Origin: Athripsodes cinereus
Lineage: Eukaryota > Arthropoda > Insecta > Trichoptera > Leptoceridae
Assembly: GCA_947579605.1 (NCBI GenBank)
Contig: OX388305.1
Location: forward strand, 23,325,542-23,389,541
Direction of reading: 5' to 3'
DNA: 64,000 nt
How positions within the stretch are numbered: the first letter of the stretch is position 1; each line of letters opens with the position of its first letter. Under the pieces are notes generated by a model, which worked only from the letters and a program-made list of their open reading frames with translations, was not told the DNA's origin and did not search any database. This document shows positions 51,361-62,450 of this stretch, piece after piece. The position numbers and the translations under genes are program-made.

Positions 51361-52927
51361 GATCTTTATTGCATTGTAAAGTGATTGAAGTGCCTCTTAA
51401 TTATGTGTCGAAAAAGCAACCGGCTTTAAAAATTAAATGATAGCCGCTCTTTCCACTGGTGCCCGTAAGATAGTTGAAGGATTGTAAAACGGTGCCAAAG
51501 AAAGAAATCATCCAGTCCCATAATCAGCAATAGTTAAAACATTAACATAAAGGTGTTAAAAATATTTTTTCAGCTTACTTTTCAATTGATATTCTTATGT
51601 TATTCATAACATACCTACTTAGTATTTTTGTTAAGTTGGTGATTAGTATTAGAGCAAAGCCAGACTTTTATCTAGTAAAAACGTAATGTGCATGTATGTG
51701 TATCCTTTATTTATATTATACAATACTACAAAACACATTCACATTGTATAATACATTATTATACTTTCCTTCCTTTTCGCTATTCGCTTATTGTGATGCC
51801 AAAGGAATTTGGAATGGAGTACAATATATACTAGTGCACACTAATAGAAGATGGATATTGTATTTGTAATGTGCATGTGTGATGCCTGCTTATATTATAA
51901 TACATACAAACATAATAAAAGACATTCAAATAAATAAATACAAATATTTTATATACGTACTTACAATGAAATTAGGTATATAGGTACTTGTATATACAAT
52001 ATTTTCTTCAGCATTACAATTATTATTGTTATGATAAACCATTATTGTCGTTTATATCTGAGTTTATGAAGTAGGTATCTATTATTCAATTATTTTCATA
52101 AAAATCGTAAAATAAATTCGAAATAATAAAGACTTTTGCCCTTATTATTAGTAGTTTCTTTTAGTAATAATTGTGTGGTTTGATATCGAAACTGTACAAA
52201 TCCAGTTGTAGCAAAATATCAGAAGAGCATAAAAACTTTTTTTTTCACAATTTATTTGTCCCTAATAATTTAAATTCAGATGTATTCTTTATTTATTTAT
52301 ATTGATATGTTATTTGGCATTTATTTAATGTTCTCTATAAAACTTATAAAAAACAAAGAATTTAAAAGTTAGATTTATTCAAAATATACATTATTTTTAT
52401 TTTTTAACGTCCATGATTTATGCAGCCGTTAATGATCTAATGTTCTATTTCCATTAAAAATATGATCACGTCAAAAATGCAAATTAACCACGAAAACTTG
52501 TTTAAATAACAATAAACTCTTAGTAGGTACTTAATAAAGAGAATGGTTGTTCAAAAGATAGTAGTCCTTTCCATTGTAATGACATAAGTTCCTACTTTTG
52601 TATCTAGTTGGTAAGTACATTAAATAAAGGATGCATCCATTATTACCTTCGTAATACTAGAACAGAAGGTAAAATACCTATTACTTCTTCTCATTTCTCC
52701 AATAGTAATAATAACAATATGAAAACGTTCCCTAGATGTCGTCTTATTCATTATCATTGTACTAAAACATTTCAATAATAATCATAGTAGATACAAAACA
52801 GTGCCGTATTATCCATTTATGCAAAAAAGCACCGAATGTTTAAAATTGCGTCTTTGCCATCCATGCGAAATGCTAACGCACGCCAAAACAAATGCTTAAA
52901 CTACTTCAAAATATCTTTTGTCTTTCT

Positions 52928-53038
52928 ATCTATACCTTCACGGTATATCCCACAAGTGGGTAACCGGCTGACTAACTGTATACAATAAACATGCAAGTCA
53001 TGTTTCTCCGTATTAATATAAATTAAAAACATTCAGAA
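52928..53038 (-). repeat. Family R repeat, fragment
   Basis: On the plus strand, ACCTTCACGGTATATCCCAC, AAGTGGGTAACCGGCTGACT, ACATGCAAGTCATG and TTTCTCCGTATTAATATAAA. It lies just upstream of the jockey-like LINE remnant. Confidence 0.65.
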
Positions 53039-53572
53039 ATCACTATATCACATATCATATTAACGTTTTATGTAATTTTTTAACTTTCTTGTTTGATGAC
53101 AGGTGCAAAAACAATAACTAAATAAGTAATTTGTTTCAGATCCAACTCAAAACAGATAATACGAGATAGGGATGATCTCATACCATGTTCCGACAAGGGT
53201 CACTCGCCAAGTAATAACTATTCATAGTGACGTGGTGGATACCAACTATGCATATAATTCACCTCTGAATAGAATTCATAGGTTGGGAAACATTTACGGA
53301 CAGTTTTCGGATGTTTTCGTGGATTCCCTGTTTGAGTTCAGGCAAAGAATGGCGGAGAATTTTAAAGCCATAATAAATACTTTTGTCCTTTTTTACCTAC
53401 CCTTCCCACTTAGTTAATCTTGTCTTTGTGTTGTAATTTGACATGATACGATATATATTTTAGATTTAATTTGTAATTTTATATGATGCAGTGTGTTTTA
53501 TTTTTATTTTATGATTTGATATGATGCAGTATGTTATAATTAGGTATATTTTATAATTTGATATGATATGAC

Positions 53573-53829
53573 GACCGGTGTGGCTTAAAGGCTAACGCAC
53601 TTGCCTTTGAGTTACGAGGTCCCGGGTTCGATTCCCGGTCAGGGTAAAATGAAGAATGACCTTTTTCAAATTGTCCTGGGTCTGGGTGTTACATGTATAT
53701 GTGTTCAGTGCATTGTATATATGTGTATCGTCGTGTTAGTACCCATAATACAAGATTGATATCTTAGTTTGGGACTAGCTCGGTCTGTGTGAATTGTCTA
53801 TGCATGTTATGTTATGTTATGTTATGTTA
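53573..53829 (+). mobile_element. SINE-2, full-length tRNA-derived SINE
   Basis: The head is tRNA-like: an A box in GTGTGGCTTAAAGGCTAAC and a B box GGTTCGATTCC framed by a CCGGG/CCCGG T-arm stem at about 53622-53640. A tRNA-unrelated body (GAATGACCTTTTTCAAATTG ... TTAGTTTGGGACTAGCTCGG) and a (TGTTA)n tail from about 53805 follow. A second copy at 43431-43683 shares body and tail, which shows this is a dispersed SINE transcribed by RNA polymerase III and not a functional tRNA gene. It sits inside the LINE 3'-UTR repeat array. Confidence 0.85.
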
Positions 53830-53956
53830 CGGTGTGTTTTGTTTTTTTATTTTGTAGTTTGATGTGGTATGCGGTGTGTTGTAATTTATGGTTTGATATG
53901 ATACAATAATGTTTTATTTTTATTTTATGATTTGACATGATACAATGTGTTGTAAT

Positions 53957-56900
53957 GTCTGTGGTGATATAACCATGTCAGACCACAAATACATTAGATT
54001 CAACGTCCTAGCTAACAAAGCAAGAGAATCTGAAACTTACCGGAACCCCAGGGCCACTAATTGGGACGACTACAGGCACCAATTAGAGGAAAGCATAAAA
54101 AATGTAACAAAAACCGTAAGATCAATCGAACAGATTGAATCAGCGGTAGGAGATCTCAATCTGTGTATGTTGAACGCATACACAGACAATTGTCCCTTAA
54201 AAACCATCAATTCAAACCGCAAGGTGCCTTGGTGGAATGAAAAATTGAATTCACTAAGGAGAGAATCCCGGAGACTCTTTAATAGAGCAAAAATTAATGG
54301 TGACTGGGAGTCTTATAAAAAGGCCCTTACAGAATTCAATCGTGAGCTAAGGAAGGCCAAGAGAATGTCTTGGAGGAGGTTCTGCGAAGAGATCAATGGT
54401 CCTTCGCATGTAGCCAAAATCCACAAGATATTGTCAAAAGCGCCTCCATCCTATTTGGGTCTACTTAGAAAGACCGATGGAACATTTACCGAGAATGTAG
54501 AAGAGACCCTGAAGCTGATGGCACAGGTTCACTTTCCAGGATCGGATATCACTGAATCGGACACTCTGCAAACACAGACTACAAAAAAGTCCAAACCGGA
54601 CATTGAAGACTGGAGAAGAGCATCTGAGATATTCAGACCCAATCAGGTTTTATGGGCTATTGAAAGCTTTCAACCATATAAATCTGAAGGGGAAGATGGC
54701 ATTTTTCCTGCCTTACTGCAGCAGGGTACAAAAAGTATCCTGCCTGTAATAATTAAAATCTTCAGGGCAAGCTTTGCATGGGGATACATACCGACGGATT
54801 GGACCAAGGTTAGGGTAACGTACATACCCAAGGCTGGAGATAAAGACAAGTCACAGCCTAAATCCTACAGGCCAATTAGCCTCACCTCCTTCCTGCTTAA
54901 AGCAATGGAGAAAGTGCTAAACTTATACATAAGGGAGAAATATCTCAAGATAAGACCCCTACATGCTAAACAACATGCCTACCAAACGGGCAAATCTACA
55001 GAATCCGCTCTGATTGAACTAACAGACAGACTGGAAAAAGCCATAGAGGATAAAGAAATTGCCCTATGTGCTTTCTTAGACATTGAGGGAGCTTTTGATA
55101 ACACCTCAACAGATGTCATACTTAAAAGCATGACTGAAAGGAACATCGACCGAACGACACTTAACTGGATTGAGGCGATGCTGTCAAATAGGACTGTCAA
55201 AACGACACTGTTAGACAAAACACTGGCTGTTCGAATTGCGAGAGGATGTCCACAAGGAGGTGTCTTGTCACCACTGGAATGGTCCATCGTAGTCGACAGT
55301 CTCTTATGGAAGCTAAACAATGCTTATTTCAACACGCAGGGCTATGCAGATGATCTGGTAATTACGGTTGTAGGAAAATTCCAAAGCACCGTATCCAGCC
55401 AAATGCAAAAGGCCTTGAAATTGGTAGAAACCTGGTGTAAAGACTACGGTCTTTCAGTGAACGCCAACAAGACTGTTATAGTCCCATTTACCAACAAAAG
55501 GAAGCTGGGTGGACTTAAGGCACCAACTCTCTTCGGGGAGACTATAACATTTTCCAAGGAAGTTAAGTATTTGGGTATTATCCTGGATCAACGGCTTACA
55601 TGGAACCCACACTTGGAACACATCACCAAGAAAGCAAAGATAGCTCTAGGTACGAGCTTTAGAATAGCTGGGTTGAAATGGGGCCTTCAACCGAGGCAAG
55701 CCCTCTGGCTCTACACAGCTATGGTTAGACCAATGGTCACCTACGGCTGTGTGGTATGGCACAAGAAAACCCAGCAGAAGACATGCATAAATGTCCTGAA
55801 TAAGATTCAGAGACTTGCATGTCTTCTCACAACGGGCGCTATGTCCTCAACACCCACAACTGCCTTAGAGGCGATGTTGTGTCTGAGCCCATTGCACGTG
55901 CATGTGCAAAAAGAGGCTCGCATGGCATTGCTACGGGCGGCAAAGGGAGGCAAGAACAATTGGCGCTCCAGCATAATGAGAGGATTATATTCAGACCTCA
56001 ACAAAGCTCCCATCGTGGATATGCCTTCAGATACCATGAATGTGGCTTACAGCTTTGTTAAACATTACATAGTAGAAATACTTGAAAGAGAAACCTGGCG
56101 AGAAAATGATCCCTACTCCTTTCGAGATGGCGACATCATATGGTATACAGATGGATCCAAAAAAGACGGTCGGGCAGGGTCTGGAATCTTTGGCGCCCAA
56201 CCTAAATTGAGCAAATCAGTTTGCTTAGGAGAATACGCCACTGTCTTCCAGGCAGAAATGAGCGCCATTTTGGAGTGTGCTCATATGAACCTTCACCGAT
56301 CATACCATAACAAAAAGATCTATATCCTTTCGGATAGCCAGGCGGCGCTTAAAGCCCTAGGTTCCGTAGAGGTGAGATCTAAACTAACCTTTGAATGCAT
56401 ACAGGTTCTAAATCGCCTGGGCGGGAATAACGCCGTAAGGCTGGTTTGGGTACCGGGGCATTGTGGAGTCATAGGCAACGAAGCTGCCGATGAACTTGCT
56501 AGAACTGGCGCTGAGAGTCTACCAATAGGTCCTGAGCCTATATGCGGATTACCGTCTAGCACTATCAGGCTTAGTCTAAAAAACTGGGCCATGGATCAAA
56601 GCCATGAAATTTGGTCCAACAGCATAGGGTTGAAGCACGCGAAGGAACTGATGACAGGGTACTCGCGGAAATTCACCACAGAAGTTTTAAAACTTAATAA
56701 AAATCAAATAAGGATTCTAACCCGGACCTTGACAGGACACTGCAGACTAAGGAAGCATATGACAAAAATTGGATTGTCAGATACCCCAACCTGCAGATTC
56801 TGTTCAGAGGAAAATGAAACGCCCATCCACATCCTCTATAACTGTGACGCACTCGCTCGCAACCGAAGTCACATCCTCGGAGGTCCACTGCTGGACTCTG

Positions 56901-56974
56901 AGAAAGTGAGACTTCTCACACCAAGACAAATAGTGAGCTACATGACGCACCTAGGTCTTGAGAGTGAGATATGA
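53957..56974 (+). CDS. Reverse transcriptase/RNase H polyprotein of the LINE (N-terminally truncated)
   Basis: About 1005 residues are open to the TGA at 56972-56974. Numbering from the ATG at 53945, the domains are as follows: end of the APE endonuclease with SDH at 12-14; a basic linker; reverse transcriptase with KSYRPISL, FLDIEGAFDNTS (catalytic D379), RGCPQGGVLSP and GYADDL (D469, D470); RNase H with WYTDGS (D736), FQAEMSAIL (E771), LSDSQAAL (D797) and GNEAADELA (D849); and a zinc knuckle C950-X2-C953-X8-H962-X4-C967 near the C-terminus. All catalytic acidic residues of both enzymes are present. The endonuclease is missing, so this copy cannot be autonomous by the usual route. The ATG at 53945 belongs to the duplicated target site and not to the element. 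Reverse-strand open frames in this interval are shadows. Confidence 0.93.
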   Translation, partial: VCGDITMSDHKYIRFNVLANKARESETYRNPRATNWDDYRHQLEESIKNVTKTVRSIEQIESAVGDLNLCMLNAYTDNCPLKTINSNRKVPWWNEKLNSLRRESRRLFNRAKINGDWESYKKALTEFNRELRKAKRMSWRRFCEEINGPSHVAKIHKILSKAPPSYLGLLRKTDGTFTENVEETLKLMAQVHFPGSDITESDTLQTQTTKKSKPDIEDWRRASEIFRPNQVLWAIESFQPYKSEGEDGIFPALLQQGTKSILPVIIKIFRASFAWGYIPTDWTKVRVTYIPKAGDKDKSQPKSYRPISLTSFLLKAMEKVLNLYIREKYLKIRPLHAKQHAYQTGKSTESALIELTDRLEKAIEDKEIALCAFLDIEGAFDNTSTDVILKSMTERNIDRTTLNWIEAMLSNRTVKTTLLDKTLAVRIARGCPQGGVLSPLEWSIVVDSLLWKLNNAYFNTQGYADDLVITVVGKFQSTVSSQMQKALKLVETWCKDYGLSVNANKTVIVPFTNKRKLGGLKAPTLFGETITFSKEVKYLGIILDQRLTWNPHLEHITKKAKIALGTSFRIAGLKWGLQPRQALWLYTAMVRPMVTYGCVVWHKKTQQKTCINVLNKIQRLACLLTTGAMSSTPTTALEAMLCLSPLHVHVQKEARMALLRAAKGGKNNWRSSIMRGLYSDLNKAPIVDMPSDTMNVAYSFVKHYIVEILERETWRENDPYSFRDGDIIWYTDGSKKDGRAGSGIFGAQPKLSKSVCLGEYATVFQAEMSAILECAHMNLHRSYHNKKIYILSDSQAALKALGSVEVRSKLTFECIQVLNRLGGNNAVRLVWVPGHCGVIGNEAADELARTGAESLPIGPEPICGLPSSTIRLSLKNWAMDQSHEIWSNSIGLKHAKELMTGYSRKFTTEVLKLNKNQIRILTRTLTGHCRLRKHMTKIGLSDTPTCRFCSEENETPIHILYNCDALARNRSHILGGPLLDSEKVRLLTPRQIVSYMTHLGLESEI

Positions 56975-57066
56975 CACAGAAGGATGTCACAATAGATCTG
57001 TTATGGTCGCAGTGACACAAGGGATGTAAGGTCCCTTGACCTTTTAAAGAAAAAAAAAAAAAAAAA
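53957..57066 (+). mobile_element. 5'-truncated RNase H-bearing non-LTR retrotransposon (LINE), recent insertion
   Basis: The element is flanked by a perfect 12-bp target-site duplication ATGTGTTGTAAT at 53945-53956 and 57067-57078 and ends in about 17 A residues, the hallmarks of target-primed reverse transcription. It is 3.1 kb long and truncated at the 5' end: only the last residues of the APE-type endonuclease (SDHKYI) remain. The body is an open frame for reverse transcriptase and RNase H, followed by a 3' UTR of roughly 90 bases containing the stem-like words AAGGTCCCTTGACCTTTT. Reverse transcriptase plus RNase H plus a CCHC knuckle fits the I/LOA/Outcast-like group of LINEs rather than jockey. 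The clade call is from memory of the families and not tested. The uninterrupted frame and the perfect duplication suggest a young copy. Confidence 0.93.
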
Positions 57067-57499
57067 ATGTGTTGTAATTTCATTCTATGATTTCTGATTT
57101 GACATGACAGTGTGTTTTATTTTTATTTTATAATTTGATGTGATCCAATATGTTGAAGTTATGATTTATGGTTTGATATCATGCAATATGTTGTAATTTT
57201 ATTTTATGGTTTGATATGATGCAGTTTGTTTTGTATTTGTTTTATGGTTTGATGGAGTTGTAATTTTTTTCAACGATTTGATGTGATACAGTGTGTTTAA
57301 TTTTTATTTTTATAATTTGAAATGATACAGTAGGTATGTTTTATTTTTGTTTTGAATTTTAATTTGATATGATGGTGGTGTTATGCAATTATTTGTTGTT
57401 ACTGTGTATTAAAGGCGTAAGCTGTATGTATTATTATAAATAAATAAATAAGATAATTATATTAGGTATATATGACTAATGATATTCATTACGAAATCT

Positions 57500-57605
57500 A
57501 TCACGGTATATCTCACAAGTATAGTAGCTATTAGACTAACTGCATAATATGTATAATAAGCAAACATAATAAGAAAACGTTCTGGATGAGTGATAAATTT
57601 GTTAC
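57500..57605 (-). repeat. Family R repeat, diverged
   Basis: On the plus strand, TATCACGGTATATCTCACAA, GACTAACTGCATAATATG and AACGTTCTGGATGAGTGATA. It lies just downstream of the jockey-like LINE tail. Confidence 0.55.
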
Positions 57606-58734
57606 GAAAGCATATCCACTAAAAAAGTCTATTCCCGTCACTGGCACATAGTAGCTTGAATTGTTACAAACGTACGAATGTGCTCAAAACAATACCAGCC
57701 TATATATATAGGTAGGTATATAATATTGGATGAAAGGGAGACAAGACAATTTGAATTCATCTTTATGTATGAAACAATAGGAGGAACATTGTAACTCGCT
57801 GTAAAGGAACAATCGGTCCAAGCTGAGTAGTAGGTTGTATTATTCTATAGTCTTCTCTTTCAAATAACATCTAATAATAGAAATAAGAGAGACAGAGAAA
57901 GAGAGATGGGACTGAGTAAAAGCGAGGTATTGTTGGCGAGACAGTGGGAAAAGAATGCTTTCAATAGGTATTATGATGTATTATATTGTCGTACCTACCT
58001 GTACAGGTGAGTTGTATTATGTATCTATATTATTATGTATAGTGTTCTTCTGAAAGAAAAGTTCCACAGTCCTTGTTTCATTGAATGCCGTCACTGAATC
58101 GATCTATTATTTATCGCTGTATAATGAAAATTACATTTTCTTTCAGTTTTTTTTATTACGGTTCCATTGTAACGCATAGGTACTACCTTCTCTGATTGAC
58201 TAAAGATATCTAAACGATTTTGCGTTAAATTAATCTAGATCGTTTTTATAATTTTCCGTTAGGTAAGTGATTGAGTTCATTCATTGATTTAGAAAATTTG
58301 TTGTATTTTTAGATATATTGAAATTTTTTGATTTTTTTATGAAATGGTTTTCTTCTCTTGAAACTTCAGATTTCAAACAGAATCTACGTCTTTTCGGTGA
58401 ACTTATTATGCATTATAAATCGCACTAATTACATTTTTGAGTTCTATATATGTGAATAAGATTAATACAGTAGGTACATATGAATATGTGAACTAAATAA
58501 ACGATTACTATAAAAAACCGTTTATCAATTTAATCACTTGAAAATTATACTGACTATTTATGAACTATCCAAGTACCTACTTGGTGTTTTGTAACCGTAG
58601 ATATGTGATTATATTATACCTAAAAGGAAAAACTAAAAATGCATAGGTATATTATAAACTTGAATATTGTATTATACATTCATATGTTGGGTAAAAAATG
58701 AATGAATTTAATTTCCTTTGTGTTCCATGTTTCC

Positions 58735-58960
58735 GTTTTTGAAGACAATCCACCCCTTAGGGTGTGTGCTACCCCTAGTCACCTTCATCTCGCCCCTACT
58801 CAATACACCGCTTGTAATAATTAATATCTTATCTCGCCCCGGCAGAGCTTCATAATGTTGTTAACAGTAAGCTGTAGAAAGTAGAGAGAAGCACCTCTAT
58901 ATGGTAGCTTTGACGGGAAAAGCGCAACGTGAAATCGCGGAAAGTCTCTAGAAAATACTG
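58735..58960. other. Less AT-rich island in intron 1
   Basis: CACCCCTTAGGGTGTGTGCT, ACCTTCATCTCGCCCCTACT and GCGCAACGTGAAATCGCGGA lie in an otherwise AT-rich stretch. I see no open frame or repeat word. Candidate conserved noncoding element. Confidence 0.2.
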
Positions 58961-59714
58961 AAATATTTCTTGTATAAAATGTGACGACGAAATCGTTCAG
59001 TTTATGATAAAGGATATTATTATTATATGTCTACATTACTAATTCTTACCATTCTTTCAGCACAATCAGCAGGTACCTACTGTCAATCTATTGGGAATTT
59101 TTATATTGTTTGTTGTTAGCCCCAATACAAGTGCATTGTTCTTAGTGGGGCAGCAATACTAACACATTGTTAATTATTATTCAAATAATGTATTATTATT
59201 GAATGTATGTAAGAAATGTTCTATGAATAAAGAAAAAATGGTTCTTACTTACGTATACAGATGAATATTTCATATCTTTTTGCTCTAATAAAGTGATAAC
59301 GTTATACTTTGTATGAAATTTCTAATATATAGATAAGACAATATTGTAAGGTGGTTAACCGTAAACTGTTTCATTTATGATACAGACGTTAAAAAAACAA
59401 GACATAATTAAAAAACCCTAGAACTGTTTTTTGATAAAATATCATCACTGTTAGTGAATATATATATCAAAATATTTCTTACGTATTATTTTAAAGTTTT
59501 TTTATCTACAGAAGGCAATTATTTACGACAAAATCTAATGTTCTTTTACGTTGGAAAATGAAGAAAATTCGCCAAATCATTATTTCACTGTGGTACCTAC
59601 CTACGTTTTGTACAAATGAGAATGAGTATGGAAAACAACGAGAACAATATAATTATAACATATCATTATGAATGTAGGTATATGCTAAACATATTGTAGA
59701 TATATAATGAAGTG

Positions 59715-59880
59715 TCGTAGGGGGTTAGACGTAGTAGTAGGAGTGGGGGTGGAAGGTGGTAGAGGGGGGGTTTAAACCATTATTTTTACCCCCTGATTGT
59801 TTTACAAAATGGCGCCTTGTTAGCAAACTCAATATTGAATCCCTGAATGGATAATAATTGAGAAGGCTTTGTGTATTTGT
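59715..59880. other. G-rich tract with ATTGTT/ATGGCG words
   Basis: GGAGTGGGGGTGGAAGGTGG and TAGAGGGGGGG precede CTGATTGTTTTACAAAATGG then CGCC. The words CTGATTGTT and AATGGCG recur in the same order in the 49195 island. Low confidence as a regulatory element. Confidence 0.2.
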
Positions 59881-61539
59881 GTGTATTATACTAGTACATA
59901 GTATACAATACAGAAGTTTGTAACGTGAAACTAGTGTCTGGCTGTGTTGTGTTGGATTGAGTTGTTGTCTGTACCTACGTTCATTATTATATTCGCACTA
60001 GTACCTACTCGGTAAATACTACAGTATAACTTGTATGTATACCTATTATTATAAACTGTATGTATATAGTATGTTGTTTTAAATGTGGATTAGAATTAAA
60101 GTCACTGTTCATTTTTAACGCCTGATGTTAAGAACAGAAAAAATGAATAAAATTTATGACGGTGAATTCGGAAAAATGCTGATGTTTTTCTAAGTTACAT
60201 TTTTGTCTATTTAGCTCAATAGAAGAAATTAAATAATAAAAGAAAAAACAAAATAGATTTATCGCAGTGTAATGTAGTTAGTTGATCGCAGAAATCGATA
60301 ATCTTTATATTTATTAAAAATTTAATTATGTTTTTAATATGAATATATTGTTATTTAAACAAAAATGTGATCGAAATACAGTTAAATACGAATAAATAAA
60401 TTGATCAAATCTTGAACGACTGTAGTTTTCAGTGTGTTTAAAAATCACACTCCGCAATATAGATGTTTAATTTCCAAAAAGAGCACGTAAATGTCTTATT
60501 TCCAAAAAGAGCATGTAAAGTTTTACCAAACCACTTAAAAGACAAAGAGAAAAAAAAATTACCAGGTCAAATTTGGATTGATTTTACTATAATGTGACAC
60601 CCATCAGTGAGATATAATAAAAAGTGACATGCAACACTGACATTGAAGACTCCCTCCAATACCTAAATATCTCAGGAGTCGGGGGACTACTATTCATACA
60701 CCTTCCAAAAAAAGTTTTGTCCTCATGGGTTTGCTCACAATGGACAACCTGAAGAGCTATGCTGCTATAGACAGTGATATATTAAGTTAATAATTATCAC
60801 AGATTGTAACAGATTATTGTACGTAGGTAAATAAAAAGAAAACGCAGTGAAAATTATACAGTGATATTTAGAATTAAATAATTTATAATAAGGATCATTG
60901 ACATATTTATATAGACATCACAAACAATTATAAATGAATAATACAAAATCTATATATCCAACAGTAGTCGCTTACTTCATAGTATATCGCTACTTTTCAT
61001 GTGGGAGTGTTTGTACAACTTTTGGTTACTGCTCTTATAATTTGAACAATATTATTATTATTGTGTCTTTATAAGTACACACTACAAATAAATAAATGTT
61101 AATTATGTTCTCCAGACTACTGTGAATTAAATTTATGGAATATCATCGATATTTTAATGTTTGAAGTTGAAATAATAGGAAAAAATAACATGTGGGTGTA
61201 TTATTATATACTCGTATACCGCAGTTACCACTGAAAATATTAATGATAAGTACCCTTTTTAAAAAGTATGTTGACATCTATACCTAATCATTGTTTGGTA
61301 TTATTTTGGGTGGATACATAAAAATAATAATCACCATTGCTTGATATGTAGGAGTAGGTACATTTAATTGTCAATTAGAATCCTTGTTCACATTGTAATC
61401 ATAATAAAAATGATAGTGTGTTTAAAGAAACGGCAAAGAGTAAGTTACAACGAGAAACTAAAATCTTAGAAAATATACATATTTTTTTATAAAAAGATAT
61501 ATCTGGGTTTTGTTATGAACCTGAGACTTGAGAGAGGCA

Positions 61540-61650
61540 GAACTACGTTTGCAGTAAGGGTCCAGGGGATCGGAGGACTTGGAGGATAAGGACTAGGAGA
61601 GCCGACCTCAAATAAAAGGAATAAAAGCGAAAGCGAAGAAGAAGAACTAA
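61540..61650 (+). pseudogene. LINE extreme C-terminal / 3' end fragment
   Basis: One frame reads GSRGSEDLEDKD, stop, ESRPQIKGIKAKAKKKN, stop, similar to the last residues of some insect LINEs. It is GC-rich against the flanks, and a short SINE-1 tail in minus orientation (61490-61517) abuts its 5' side. Confidence 0.45.
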
Positions 61651-62389
61651 TTAATGTGAAGAATGATAATAAGCCACTTTTTGATACATCACCACGTGTC
61701 TATTGTTTAATCCAAACAAGAACACTATTTGTAAAGTAAAAATATTGGTTTACGTTTTTTTATGAAAAGAACTGTCTTTTTAGTGGGGTCCACGTTCATG
61801 GCTTCAGACTATTATATTTTTTTGGTAGGTAATTTAATATTTCTTCATGCATAGGTACCTAACACGCCCTTCATTAGTGATATACAATTGGAATATATAA
61901 TTATGTAAGAATGTAAAAGTCGTAATGTTATTGTTCTTTTGCTTCCTTAATAACGGATATTGTGATACCTCCATTCTATATTATATTATATTCTCGATAG
62001 TGTACATCATAGCCTCCGTATTGCACTCTCTCCATTTAGCACAAAATAATGTTATGTAGGTACCTACTACCTACTAGTGCTAGTAACTACATTGATAGTA
62101 ATACTGTAGGAACATTATATAGGTAATATATCAGTTATTGAAGGGTAGTTTAGATGTATCTATTGTTTATTTATAGGTACATTACTAATCTACTATTTTC
62201 TAATGAATGGAGAACTATGTGTGTGTTAATATTCCATTTTTAAATTTCTTGTTAAATATATCCAAGTCTATTTCTTCTGAATAAGATGTGAAATTAATTC
62301 ATAGCTTGTGATGATCATTGCATCATACTGCAGTGATTTTTTCATCAGGAAAGAGACTCTCTTTTGATTCTGTCGTCTCTTTTTAAATT

Positions 62390-62450
62390 ATTTTACTTAT
62401 TTTATTTAACCATATTCACGGCTTTCGCCTTTTACATGTTAACAAGTACA
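62390..62450 (-). mobile_element. LINE 3' end fragment (ATGTAAAAGGC type)
   Basis: The reverse complement contains TTAACATGTAAAAGGCGAAA, GCCGTGAATATG and an AAATAA tail. It is a diverged member of the family at 2811 and 12236. Confidence 0.5.

Larger units (their letters stand above)
53450..57375 (+). repeat. Degenerate tandem repeat in LINE 3' UTR (interrupted)
   Basis: Copies of a unit near GATTTGATATGATGCAGTGT followed by GTTTTATTTTTATTTTAT recur about every 35-50 bases at 53450-53572, 53830-53956 and 57067-57375, with variants such as TTTGACATGATACAATGTG and TTTGATGTGATCCAATATG. The array continues on both sides of the SINE and of the LINE, showing that both landed in a pre-existing array. 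Repeat-bearing 3' UTRs are known in several LINE families. Confidence 0.75.
53130..57453 (+). mobile_element. Decayed jockey-like LINE 3' end, host of two nested insertions
   Basis: Upstream of the nested elements, 53172-53417 reads TNYAYNSPLNRIHRLGNIYG then QFSDVFVDSLFEFRQRM, which resembles the C-terminal end of insect jockey-like reverse transcriptases (pattern TNYx6PLxR...L..FRxR). An in-frame stop lies just upstream of 53172, so the copy is broken. A repetitive AT-rich 3' UTR follows, split by a SINE (53573-53829) and the RNase H LINE (53957-57066). It ends in the (ATAA)n tail at about 57437-57453. Without the insertions the remnant would be roughly 0.95 kb. Family assignment is by recognition of the terminal motif only. 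Confidence 0.6.

Noticed and set aside
53573..53645. Possible functional tRNA gene
   Set aside because: The A and B boxes are good, but there is no T-run terminator after the head and the following body and tail recur at 43431, so it is a SINE head.
54979..56888. Minus-strand and alternative-frame open frames inside the LINE
   Set aside because: They are shadows of the long RT/RNase H frame.
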